Assembly: GCA_903895255.1 (NCBI GenBank)
Contig: CAITTG010000109.1
Coordinates: 35,378 to 99,377, forward strand
Reading direction: 5' to 3'
Length of the DNA stretch: 64,000 nt
From: an uncultured Verrucomicrobia subdivision 3 bacterium
GTDB taxonomy: Bacteria > Verrucomicrobiota > Verrucomicrobiia > Limisphaerales > UBA11358
Shown here: positions 50,774 to 58,676 of the stretch, piece after piece
How positions within the stretch are numbered: the first letter of the stretch is position 1
Layout of the letters: the number at the start of each line of letters is the position of its first letter
Position numbers and translations under genes: made by a program
The notes under the pieces: generated by a model
What the model saw: only the letters and a program-made list of their open reading frames with translations
What the model was told of the DNA's origin: nothing
Database searches by the model: none

Positions 50774-53700
50774 TTATGGCGCTCCGTCCGGTTTTGGAAT
50801 GAAATCTTCCCGCTGGTACGCCTGGTTCACTGAAATATTTTCGTGGGTCTCGGTATTGCCATTGTTGGCGTAACGACGAATCAAGCCATCTTTCTTGCCC
50901 ACCCAAAGCTTGACCCGGTTGAGCGCATTGCTCCGCGTTACGACGTAGCAATCGGTACCGCCCATGGTTTCATCCGGCAGACGGAATAGTTCATTGGTCG
51001 GGCCCAAATTGAAGGGGATAAAAGCGTTGCCCCAGGACAGGTTGAAATACAAGGTCGGCACGGCGGTCTCATTTACGGTCATGGATAAATTTCCCATCAT
51101 TTCCCCGACTTGCATCCTGGCTCCGGGCACCTGCTGCCAATAGTGGTCCAGCCCGTCCGACCAATACCGATTGGTATATGAAAAAGGGTGCGCCGCAGTG
51201 ATGATTTCCACCTGGTAACACGTTCGGGCACCAAGCATTTCGGTGAAAGTGTTCGTCCAGGAGTCGCCATGGTATTCGTGAACCATCCACCCATTGTCAC
51301 GGTAGGCCGACAGGGCGGCATACGCCTGCCTGGCCAGGTTGAGAATGCCGGCGGCTGAAGTGGCCGCCGCATGGATTTCGTCTGGGCTGGCAGAGTTGCT
51401 CGTGTTTTGGGACAAATCCAGCCGGGTCACCGGCACCTGACGGAACCGGACCGCTTTCCCCCAGATCCGGTCAATGCCGGGTTGCGACTCCACCGCCCGG
51501 GGATTGGGCGTCAGGACCACGTCGGCCGTTTTGATTTGGGGATCCAATGGTTCCAACTCGCCGCCCAGTCCGTCATTAATCAGGGTCGTGGTCACATTGT
51601 GATTCGTGTCCGCCCAGAGGCTGCCGCAGTTCACGCTCTGGCCGCCGATTTCCAAGGTGGCGTCCACGCTCACCGGCACGCCCGGATGCTGGGCGGTCGT
51701 CAATGCCAGGAATGCCCGCAAATGCCCGCCCTGGCGCCGGACCATCACCTGCTTCAAGGAAAACACCCCGGCCGCCGCTGGGTCCAGTTTGGGTTCGTCG
51801 GATAGTTTCACCAACACCGCGTCTTGGGCATGGACCATGAAATCCCCTCCGCAGGTGGTGGATTTCCGGATCCGGGCCGGCGGCCAGTCAGCGGCGGGGG
51901 CGTCGCTGGCGAGGCCGCTCATGTTGGTGGTGTCCACCCAGGCGCTCAGGACTTCACAGGTGAGGCCGTGTTTGCCCGGAAGCAGGCGGGGCAGGGTGAT
52001 TTCTCCGGTGAAATCTTGCTGATTCCAAGTCCGGCCGTAAACCGCTCGCATGACGACTGGCTGGCCATCAATGGCACAGGCGCCCACCTCATTAAGCCGG
52101 TCACAGCCCCACAACCCGTTGTTCCACGGCGTTCTCAAGTGACAGGTGATCTGCATGGTGCGTTCGTTTTCGCGCAGCCGGGGCAGCGGGTCCAGCCACG
52201 GACTGCCGGCATAGGCATCCAGGAATGCGAGGGCGTTCGTTTCGGTCACAAGGTGGCGGGCGTTCAAATACTCCAAAAACGTGCCGAGCCAGTTTAGCGG
52301 CTGGTCATACCCGTGGGGATAATCCCGCCGGAGCTGGGTAATCAAGCCGGTCAGCAGTTGATTGGCCTCGGTCTGGTTAAATCGTCCGGCATCGCCACGG
52401 GCTTGCAGCTCCTGCCAGGCCCAGGGGGTTTGCCAAAATAACAATCCGGTCTTTATCACCACGTCCGTCGGCTGCTTTTTTAATTCAAAGGGTTGATCCG
52501 CCGGACTGATGGTCGGCCGCGGGTTGCTCCCTGTTGGCACGGTTCCCCACCAAAGGCCGCCCAGCAACACCAGCACCAAGCCCGTCACCAAACTCCAGCC
52601 CACCAGTCGTAAACGCCGTTTCGTCCCCGCCGGCCCGCCCTCTTCGGCAAATCCCGCCGGCCGGATCAAGTAACCGATGCATTTCCATTCCCCGCTGGGT
52701 TCGCGGTGGAACGTCACGGTTTCCACCGCCGCGGTCAGCCCTTCAAACACCGTGTTAAAGGTCACCACCACCCGGGTGCCGAGGTATTTGTACCGGATGG
52801 TGGCGGGCTGGCGGGCAAGCACCCGGCCTAGTGGCCGCCGGACGCTTTCACCCCGGCTGACCCATTGCTCGCGCGTCATCGCCTTGCGAAAATAAATGGA
52901 GGCCGCCGCCCAGTTGCCTGCATAGTCGCCCCGGTCCATCAATGCCAGCCACGCCTCCACGGTGCCCGGTGGCAGGGGATTTTGGGGCGTCTGAATCGTT
53001 TCTGCTGCCTTCCGGCGCTCGCGCCAGGCCAGCCAGAGCGGCAGGCCGGAGCTGAGCAAAACCGCCACGCCCACCAGCCAGAAGTTGACCATGGGGAAAT
53101 AGTGCAGCAAGCGCTCGGACCAGGGATTGAAAAAGTCCCGGGCGACGGCATCACTGCCGGAGATTTGCAGGGTATGCGCCCCAAGGGCATGCGCGCCGTT
53201 GGCAAAATAACCAATGGCCTCGCCGCCCAAGGCGATGGGCGCGACCGCCAGTCCACCCATGGCACCCAACAACCCCGCGGCCAGGCCGCCAATGACCAGC
53301 ACCCCCAGGCCCAGCCCGCCATAGGCGATAATCCCCAAAGACACCCCGCCCAGCGCGATGCCCCCCATCGCCACCCCGCCGCAGGCCACCACTCCCTGCG
53401 CCACGCCGCCCACCGCAATAATGCCCCGGGCAATCCGCGCCCGCCCCGTCGCCGGGTCAGTCCCGTTGGCCACATGTAATAGTGGCAGGCCGAACAGGGT
53501 TGCTTTGGTTTTAAAATCCACCCCCTGATTGGCCCAGGCGGCGAAGGTCTGCCCGGAGCCGGCCGCGCCTTGCGCAATCGTTTCCACCTGCTGCTTCATC
53601 GTGCTGGCCTGCTGATACCGGCGTTCGGGCTGCTGTTCCAGGGCACGCAGCACGACTTCGTCCAGCCGCACGTCAATCGCCACCTTGCGCGACGGTGGTT

Positions 53701-54532
53701 GGAGTTGTTTTTCCGGCAACTCCCCGGTCAGCATTTGGTAAAACACCACGCCCAACGCATAAATATCCGCGCGGTGATCCACCTCACCGGGATGCTGCAC
53801 CTGCTCGGGCGACATGTAATTCGGCGTGCCCATGACCTTGCCCGCCTCTGTCAGGGAAGGGGAGCCAGCCGGGGACGCTCCTGGACCCGCCGTGTCGCCT
53901 GCCGCCCCCATCAATTTGGCCAGCCCGAAATCGGCCACCTTCACGCGCCCGCGCCGGTCAATCAACAGATTCTCCGGTTTGATATCCCGGTGGACAATTC
54001 CCTGGTCATGCGCATATTGCAGGGCGTCGCAAATCTGGGGGACAATCGCCAGCGCCTCGCGTGGTGAAATCCGCTGGCGCCGCAGGAGTTCGCGCAAATT
54101 CATCCCGTCCACGAATTCCATCAGGAAGAAATACAAGCCTTCCGCCCGGCCGAAATCGTAAATGGTGACAATTCCCGGATGATTCAGTTTCGCCAGCGCC
54201 CGGGCCTCCCGGGTGAACCGCTCCGCAAACGCCGCGTCCCGGCCGATGTCCGGCGGCAGGATCTTCAGCGCCACCAGTCGGTCCAGTTCCTTCTGGCGTG
54301 CTTGGTAAACCGCCCCCATCCCGCCCCGCCCCAGCAATCCCAGAATTTCCAGTTGCGGAAACTTGGCGGCCAGTTCCGCCACGGTGGGCGGGGTGAAACT
54401 GCCCGGGCTTTCCCCGGGAATGTCCGTCTGGGTCGCTTGCAACAATTCCGCCGCGCACCGGGGACACACTCCGCCGTTGGCCCGGACCGGCTGATCCGCC
54501 CCGCAGCGCGGGCATTTGGTGATCTCGTTCAT
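50774..54532 (-). CDS. giant membrane Ser/Thr protein kinase with zinc ribbon and pentapeptide-like repeat
   Basis: A 1252-residue Hanks-type kinase. Residues 1-30 form a zinc ribbon (CPRC at 7-10, CPRC at 23-26). The kinase domain (~61-322) is complete: GRGGMG (69-74), ALK (Lys90), HRDIKPEN (181-188), DFG (201-203), GTPNYMSPEQ. Residues ~370-455 are tandem five-residue units (GGVAQ, GVVAC, GGVAM, GGIAL, GGVSL and so on). Two membrane segments follow (~482-503 and ~645-668), then a long extracytoplasmic part (~690-1252) of unknown fold, rich in Trp and Asn; the C-terminal ~200 residues resemble a LolA-like or outer-membrane-lipid-sensing sandwich only loosely. It starts 40 nt after the ECF sigma gene and is probably its regulator. 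Confidence 0.9.
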   Translation of the reverse strand: MNEITKCPRCGADQPVRANGGVCPRCAAELLQATQTDIPGESPGSFTPPTVAELAAKFPQLEILGLLGRGGMGAVYQARQKELDRLVALKILPPDIGRDAAFAERFTREARALAKLNHPGIVTIYDFGRAEGLYFFLMEFVDGMNLRELLRRQRISPREALAIVPQICDALQYAHDQGIVHRDIKPENLLIDRRGRVKVADFGLAKLMGAAGDTAGPGASPAGSPSLTEAGKVMGTPNYMSPEQVQHPGEVDHRADIYALGVVFYQMLTGELPEKQLQPPSRKVAIDVRLDEVVLRALEQQPERRYQQASTMKQQVETIAQGAAGSGQTFAAWANQGVDFKTKATLFGLPLLHVANGTDPATGRARIARGIIAVGGVAQGVVACGGVAMGGIALGGVSLGIIAYGGLGLGVLVIGGLAAGLLGAMGGLAVAPIALGGEAIGYFANGAHALGAHTLQISGSDAVARDFFNPWSERLLHYFPMVNFWLVGVAVLLSSGLPLWLAWRERRKAAETIQTPQNPLPPGTVEAWLALMDRGDYAGNWAAASIYFRKAMTREQWVSRGESVRRPLGRVLARQPATIRYKYLGTRVVVTFNTVFEGLTAAVETVTFHREPSGEWKCIGYLIRPAGFAEEGGPAGTKRRLRLVGWSLVTGLVLVLLGGLWWGTVPTGSNPRPTISPADQPFELKKQPTDVVIKTGLLFWQTPWAWQELQARGDAGRFNQTEANQLLTGLITQLRRDYPHGYDQPLNWLGTFLEYLNARHLVTETNALAFLDAYAGSPWLDPLPRLRENERTMQITCHLRTPWNNGLWGCDRLNEVGACAIDGQPVVMRAVYGRTWNQQDFTGEITLPRLLPGKHGLTCEVLSAWVDTTNMSGLASDAPAADWPPARIRKSTTCGGDFMVHAQDAVLVKLSDEPKLDPAAAGVFSLKQVMVRRQGGHLRAFLALTTAQHPGVPVSVDATLEIGGQSVNCGSLWADTNHNVTTTLINDGLGGELEPLDPQIKTADVVLTPNPRAVESQPGIDRIWGKAVRFRQVPVTRLDLSQNTSNSASPDEIHAAATSAAGILNLARQAYAALSAYRDNGWMVHEYHGDSWTNTFTEMLGARTCYQVEIITAAHPFSYTNRYWSDGLDHYWQQVPGARMQVGEMMGNLSMTVNETAVPTLYFNLSWGNAFIPFNLGPTNELFRLPDETMGGTDCYVVTRSNALNRVKLWVGKKDGLIRRYANNGNTETHENISVNQAYQREDFIPKPDGAP

Positions 54533-54572
54533 ACCCTTTAAATCAGGATCGTGCGGGGTTTGTTACCGGGTT

Positions 54573-55328
54573 TCAACCCCGGCTTAAAATTTCCAAGACA
54601 TGCCGTATCTCCGCCTCCACTTCCTCCGGCCCGGCCACGGTATCCGCGATCACTGCGCGGAACATTTCCCGAAAACGTTTGCGGAACCGGTGAATCGCCA
54701 CCCGCGCCGCCCCCTCGGTGGTGTGACCGGCGGTGGCGATGGCCGCGTAGGGAATCTGCCCGTGATCGGCGGTCAGATGGGGTTTGAGCCGCGCGAATTC
54801 CTCCGTCCGGCCCGCGTCCGCAAATTCCCCCGCCAGCCGGTTCATGGTCTCCTCCAGCAGGGCGAGGGCCCAGCGCCGGTCGTAAATGTCGTCCGGACCC
54901 AGCGGGCCGGGTGGCTCGGCTTGAAACCGCTGCTCCGCCAGCTCGGTGTCCAGCGGGACCAGTACCTGGCCGCCGCCCCGTTTTTGGCTTCGTTGCTTCT
55001 CCCATTCATTCACCAGAAACCGCTTCACCGCCATGCGCAGAAACGTGCGGAAGCGCCCCTTTTCCGGCGTGACCACCCGCAAATAATCCTTCGCCAGCAG
55101 CACCGCGAAAAAACTTTGGGTCAAATCCTGGGCATCATGGGGCGAATGCCCCGAGCCGCGCACAAAGGCATAGAGGGGATACCAGTACGTGCGGCAAAGC
55201 GTTTCCAACGCCCGCGCCGCATCCGGCCCGGCCGGGTCCCGCGCCGCCAGCACCACCGACCAGCGCGTGGTCAAAAACAACGGTGGACCGCCTGACCGGG
55301 GCGGCGTGGTGGATTCCTGGATGGCCAT
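54573..55328 (-). CDS. ECF-type RNA polymerase sigma factor linked to a Ser/Thr kinase
   Basis: A 251-residue sigma-70-family protein. Region 2 reads LETLCRTYWYPLYAFVRGSGHSPHDAQDLTQ then FFAVLLAKDYL and FRTFLRMAVKRFLVNEWEK. Region 4 (~190-235) has AIATAGHTTEGAARVAIHRFRKRFREMF. There is no anti-sigma gene. Sigma factors of this group in Planctomycetes and Verrucomicrobia are usually next to a Hanks-type kinase, as here, and are thought to be activated by phosphorylation. It begins with ATG 55328. Confidence 0.9.
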   Translation of the reverse strand: MAIQESTTPPRSGGPPLFLTTRWSVVLAARDPAGPDAARALETLCRTYWYPLYAFVRGSGHSPHDAQDLTQSFFAVLLAKDYLRVVTPEKGRFRTFLRMAVKRFLVNEWEKQRSQKRGGGQVLVPLDTELAEQRFQAEPPGPLGPDDIYDRRWALALLEETMNRLAGEFADAGRTEEFARLKPHLTADHGQIPYAAIATAGHTTEGAARVAIHRFRKRFREMFRAVIADTVAGPEEVEAEIRHVLEILSRG

Positions 55329-55455
55329 GCCACAGGTTATAAGGAAAACTCCTCCGTTGTTACAGCGAATTGCGCCTCCAGCCGTAATCCGGCAGCGCTT
55401 CGAGATTTTTCTGCCCCGGGTCTAATAACTGCCAAATTTGAGCCGCTCCGTTGCC

Positions 55456-56397
55456 TCATTCGGCCTTCGGCGGATGCGGTGGCGGCGCGGTGGACGAAGG
55501 CGCCGGAAGGCCATCCACCGTCCGGGGTTCCATTAATTCCACTCGCGTTCCGTCCGGATCATAAAGATTCAACTGTCGCTTGCGGTTCACTCCCGTTTGG
55601 ATGTTCATGGGCCGGAGATAGCCAATGCGCGGCGCCCGCGCGGCCAAAATCGCCCGGGCCTTTTCGATGTCCGGCACTTCCAGGCAGAGGTGATGCACCG
55701 TGCCGCGTTTGTTCGGGGCCGGGAGCTGGGCATAGAGCATCAACTCAATAAAATCCGGGCCCTCCGGCACCTGCTCATGCACCCAGCTCAGCATCGCCGG
55801 ATTGCGCGTGCCCCGCCAGAGTTCATGCAAACCCAGTATCCCCTCGTAAAAAGCTTTCGCCGCTTCGAGGTCTCCCGCCAGCACTCCCACGTGCGGCATG
55901 CGCGTGGCAATCCGGGTGTCCGGCAGGAATTTTCCCGCGTTGAGCATGGTCCAACCCGACGGCAAATATTGCACGATTTCCACCGCGTGCCCATCCGGGT
56001 CGGTGATAAAAAAATTGAGATTGCCGATTTTGCCCCGGGCCACGGTCGCGGGCACTTTCACCCCGCGCGCTGCCAGATAATTCCGCATCCCCGGCGCGTC
56101 GTCCGTCTCCAGCGCGAGATGGTACAGCCGGTCCGTGCCATTGGTGGCTTCGGGAAACAATTCGATGCTCTGGAGGTCATTGATTTTGATCCACGTCATC
56201 CGCGTGGTACCGTCCTGGTTTGTGAGCCAATAAGGCTCGGCGAAGCCCAGGAAATCCTTGTAGAAGACCCGGCTCTGATTCAGGTCATGAACATACAGGG
56301 CAATATGGGAAATGCCGGTCAGGTGCGGGCGCGCGGGCTCGGTCCGGCCCGGGATTGAAAGCGCCAGCAGCAAAAGGCAGGTCAGCAATTTGATCAT
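55456..56397 (-). CDS. exported protein with two VOC (glyoxalase/dioxygenase) domains
   Basis: A 313-residue protein with a signal peptide (MIKLLTCLLLLALSIPGRT). The first VOC domain (~26-145) has GISHIALYVHDLNQSRVFYKDF and ITDPDGHAVEIVQY. The second (~165-293) has PHVGVLAGDLEAAKAFYEGIL and LYDPDGTRVELMEP. His/Glu metal ligands are present in both halves, as in extradiol dioxygenases or glyoxalase-like enzymes. Export of such a protein is unusual but seen in this phylum. The substrate is unknown. It starts 3 nt after the PHP gene stop, so the two form an operon. Confidence 0.85.
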   Translation of the reverse strand: MIKLLTCLLLLALSIPGRTEPARPHLTGISHIALYVHDLNQSRVFYKDFLGFAEPYWLTNQDGTTRMTWIKINDLQSIELFPEATNGTDRLYHLALETDDAPGMRNYLAARGVKVPATVARGKIGNLNFFITDPDGHAVEIVQYLPSGWTMLNAGKFLPDTRIATRMPHVGVLAGDLEAAKAFYEGILGLHELWRGTRNPAMLSWVHEQVPEGPDFIELMLYAQLPAPNKRGTVHHLCLEVPDIEKARAILAARAPRIGYLRPMNIQTGVNRKRQLNLYDPDGTRVELMEPRTVDGLPAPSSTAPPPHPPKAE

Positions 56398-56400
56398 CCT

Positions 56401-57201
56401 TTAAATTGCCACCATCCGCCGTTGCCGCGCGGCAAACCGGCACGTCTCGCGGTAACCGGTTTCCCGGGCTAATTCAATGGCCTCAGCGAAGTTCATGCCC
56501 ACTTCCTGCGGGGCATGCGCATCGGACCCAAAGGTAATGGCCACCCCTTGCTGGAAGGCAATTCGCAGCAACTCCCGACTCGGATAGATTTCCTGGCAGT
56601 CCTTGCGCAGGCCTGCCGTGTTCAGTTCAATCGCACAGTGGTGTGCCTTCGCCGTGGCGAGAAATTTCTCGTATAACGGGGAGCAATCGCGGCTTGGGCG
56701 ATGGCCAAATTTCTTGGGCAGATCGCAATGCCCGATGATTTCAAACAAACCGCTGGCGGCCGCCCTGCCCAGTCGTTCAAAGTAGGCGGTCCACACTTCA
56801 AAAGCATCGCGTTTGCTCCATTCCGAGAGCTTGGCGGGGTTGTCAATGTCCCACGAGTCAGAGATATAGTGCACCGATCCGATGAAATAGTCCCAGGGAT
56901 GCCGCCCGGCCAGTTCGCGTATCCAGTCTTCATGCCCCGGCAGGTAATCAACCTCCAGCGCGAGGCGGATGGTCAGGCCGGGGTGGTCGGCCCGGGCTTG
57001 TTCGACCGCAGCCACGTATTGATCCAACTGGTCAAAACGCATGCGCCAGTTATCAAAGTCATCCTGGCGCATCGGTGAATGGTCGCTAAACCCAATTTCA
57101 TTCAGTCCCAGACTGACGGCGTGGCGGGCATATTCGGTGGGTTCGCCGCGGGCGTGCTGGCACAGCGGCGTGTGCATGTGATAATCGGCGGGCATCAGCA
57201 T
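56401..57201 (-). CDS. PHP-domain phosphatase, histidinol-phosphatase (HisK) family
   Basis: A 266-residue metal-dependent phosphoesterase. ADYHMHTPLCQHA supplies the first metal ligands, then LGLNEIGFSDHSPM, ALEVDYLPGHED, YFIGSVHYI, IIGHCDLPKKFG, CAIELNTAGLRK and FGSDAHAPQEVG. This order matches the HisK-type L-histidinol-phosphate phosphatase; other PHP substrates cannot be excluded. I start at ATG 57201 (57195 is also possible); the longer frame to 57309 has no similarity. It is coupled to the VOC gene by a 3-nt gap. Confidence 0.87.
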   Translation of the reverse strand: MLMPADYHMHTPLCQHARGEPTEYARHAVSLGLNEIGFSDHSPMRQDDFDNWRMRFDQLDQYVAAVEQARADHPGLTIRLALEVDYLPGHEDWIRELAGRHPWDYFIGSVHYISDSWDIDNPAKLSEWSKRDAFEVWTAYFERLGRAAASGLFEIIGHCDLPKKFGHRPSRDCSPLYEKFLATAKAHHCAIELNTAGLRKDCQEIYPSRELLRIAFQQGVAITFGSDAHAPQEVGMNFAEAIELARETGYRETCRFAARQRRMVAI

Positions 57202-57380
57202 GACTTTATTAAAGGCCAGAATCCCGCCCGAGGCAATCGCGAACGGAACCTGGCCGCGAGTTGCCTCTTCTCGCTTCTTCCCGCCCTGCATTGAAGTGGA
57301 TGGGCCCATCGGCGGTTTGAGGGGGTGACGCGCGTTGGCCGAATTGGCAGTCCAAAGTCAAGGACCCCGTAATCCCCCGC

Positions 57381-57403
57381 TCCCCCAATTTTACCTTGGG
57401 GGA
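57381..57403. repeat. inverted repeat near IS remnant
   Basis: TCCCCCAA (57381-57388) / TTGGGGGA (57396-57403), 7-nt loop, between the PHP gene and the transposase fragment. Without T tracts it is not a standard terminator. It could be part of the decayed insertion element's end. Confidence 0.4.
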
Positions 57404-57452
57404 TCCCCCCGAACGGCGGACAGTGCGATAAAGCCGATCGAAAGTGAGGCTC

Positions 57453-57587
57453 ATGAGTAAATGCCCCAAGCGATTCACCAAGAAGTTTAAAGAGGACGCC
57501 GTGCGACGGCTGTCGCCCAGCGGCAAAACTGTGGAAGGTTTGGGGCATGAACGGGGGGTGGCGGGCACCTCCCTGGCGCAATCAGAC
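57453..57587 (+). pseudogene. truncated IS3-family transposase OrfA
   Basis: Only the N-terminal ~45 codons are recognisable: KCPKRFTKKFKEDAVRRLSPSGKTVEGLGHERGVAGTSLAQ matches the helix-turn-helix start of IS3/IS911 OrfA proteins. The frame then runs into the antisense 3' end of the neighbouring gene and stops at 57695 without OrfA's leucine zipper. There is no OrfB. It is a dead fragment of an insertion sequence. Confidence 0.75.
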
Positions 57588-57600
57588 TTGGCTTTGTCGT

Positions 57601-58401
57601 TCAATCGGTCTGGCGCGGTGCTTTGGTGGGTGCGCCTGACTGCGCGAGTTTTGCTTCCGCCGCCGCCCGCCGGGCATTCCAGTCCGCCCAGTTAGACTCC
57701 CAGAGCACCCCGGTGAAATTGGTGCGGGCAGCGAGCCAGATTTTCGCCAGTTGCTGTAATGATTCCCGGGCCTTTGGGGTTTCATCCCAGGCCACGTAGG
57801 ATTCGGTGAGCACCAGCCAGTTTTCGGGGAAATCCGGTGAAAACCGGGTGGCCCGTTCCAGCCATTCCCTGGCCTGGTGATTGCTCCCAATACTGGTCGG
57901 CCAGCCGGGTGCCTCCCGGTAGAGCAGCCCCAGACTGCGGGCCGCGCCGGCGTAATCCACGGCCGGGTCCAGGTTCCAGGCGGTTTTAAACTCCGACTCC
58001 ATCTCCCGCACCAACGACAGGGCGCCCAGCAATTCGGTTCTCGCCAGCTGGCCTAAATTCATGCCCAGCCAGTAATGCCCGGGTCCGGATCGAGGTTCGG
58101 CTTTGATCAGCTTGCGGCAGGCTTCAATGCCTTGCACGGCGAGATCCGCGCGATTTTCATCGTTGGTGGCAAAGTCCGCCAGCGTGTAGCACGCCCGGGC
58201 AAACTGCCAGCCGGCGGGGGAAACATTGGTGGCGGTTTGCCAGCGGGTCTGGGTCGCCTGGTAATCGGCGGTGGCCCGCTGGAAGAACACCGGGTTGGCC
58301 AGCGGTGCGGCCCCGGCGGTTGCCTGAAGCCATAAAACGGTGAAAAGCAGGGTGAGTCCAGTCTTTGACCGGATGCCGCGCGCCTGTTTGGTAAACATCA
58401 T
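57601..58401 (-). CDS. exported helical-repeat (TPR-like) protein
   Basis: A 266-residue exported protein with a signal peptide to about TAGAAP. Several helix pairs resemble degenerate TPRs: FARACYTLADFATNDENRAD, GHYWLGMNLGQLARTELL, VDYAGAARSLGLLYREAP and WLERATRFSPDFPENWLVL. The overall shape resembles TatT-like TPR proteins of lipid or solute transport, but I cannot assign it. The start is ATG 58401 (or 58398). It diverges from the small lipoprotein gene, and an IS3 remnant abuts its 3' end. Confidence 0.75.
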   Translation of the reverse strand: MMFTKQARGIRSKTGLTLLFTVLWLQATAGAAPLANPVFFQRATADYQATQTRWQTATNVSPAGWQFARACYTLADFATNDENRADLAVQGIEACRKLIKAEPRSGPGHYWLGMNLGQLARTELLGALSLVREMESEFKTAWNLDPAVDYAGAARSLGLLYREAPGWPTSIGSNHQAREWLERATRFSPDFPENWLVLTESYVAWDETPKARESLQQLAKIWLAARTNFTGVLWESNWADWNARRAAAEAKLAQSGAPTKAPRQTD

Positions 58402-58426
58402 GCCCACTCGTCCTCGGAATAATTGA

Positions 58427-58456
58427 TTGCCATTATGGAACAGTTGTTTATATTAT
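58427..58456 (+). promoter_or_regulatory. candidate promoter of the hopanoid side-chain operon
   Basis: TTGCCA (58427-58432) with TATTAT (58451-58456, 18-nt spacer) or TATATT (58449-58454, 16-nt spacer). The following GTG at 58461 would sit at about +1, so the first gene may be leaderless or start further in. Confidence 0.45.
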
Positions 58457-58460
58457 CCAA

Positions 58461-58670
58461 GTGCGATTACTTGCAAAGTTTCTGGCGATGGTGCTGGTGG
58501 TCGGTTGCGCGTTTCTCGGTTCGGGCTGCTCCGGTATTAACGGGGGCACCTCGGTTTCGCCGGCCACCTTTTTTCTGCCGGGCCTTTTGCGGGCGGATCC
58601 GGCCCCGGCGGGCCGCAAGTTGCCGGTGGCGGCTCCGCAGCCCGTTGTAATCGTAGCTCAAGTCCGATAA
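58461..58670 (+). CDS. small lipoprotein upstream of hpnH
   Basis: A 69-residue protein. RLLAKFLAMVLVVGCAFLGSGC carries a basic N-terminus, a hydrophobic helix and a lipobox ending LGSGC (Cys23). The remaining ~46 residues are Gly/Pro/Ala-rich (TFFLPGLLRADPAPAG...) with no domain. The start is GTG 58461. The stop is 6 nt before hpnH, so it belongs to that operon. A role in hopanoid transport or membrane packing is only a guess. Confidence 0.6.
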   Translation: MRLLAKFLAMVLVVGCAFLGSGCSGINGGTSVSPATFFLPGLLRADPAPAGRKLPVAAPQPVVIVAQVR

Positions 58671-58676
58671 TAAACT

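Noticed and set aside
53126..53430. Repeat-rich part of the kinase gene as a DNA repeat element
   Set aside because: The periodicity is at protein level (five-residue units) with varied codons, so it is a coding repeat rather than a DNA repeat.
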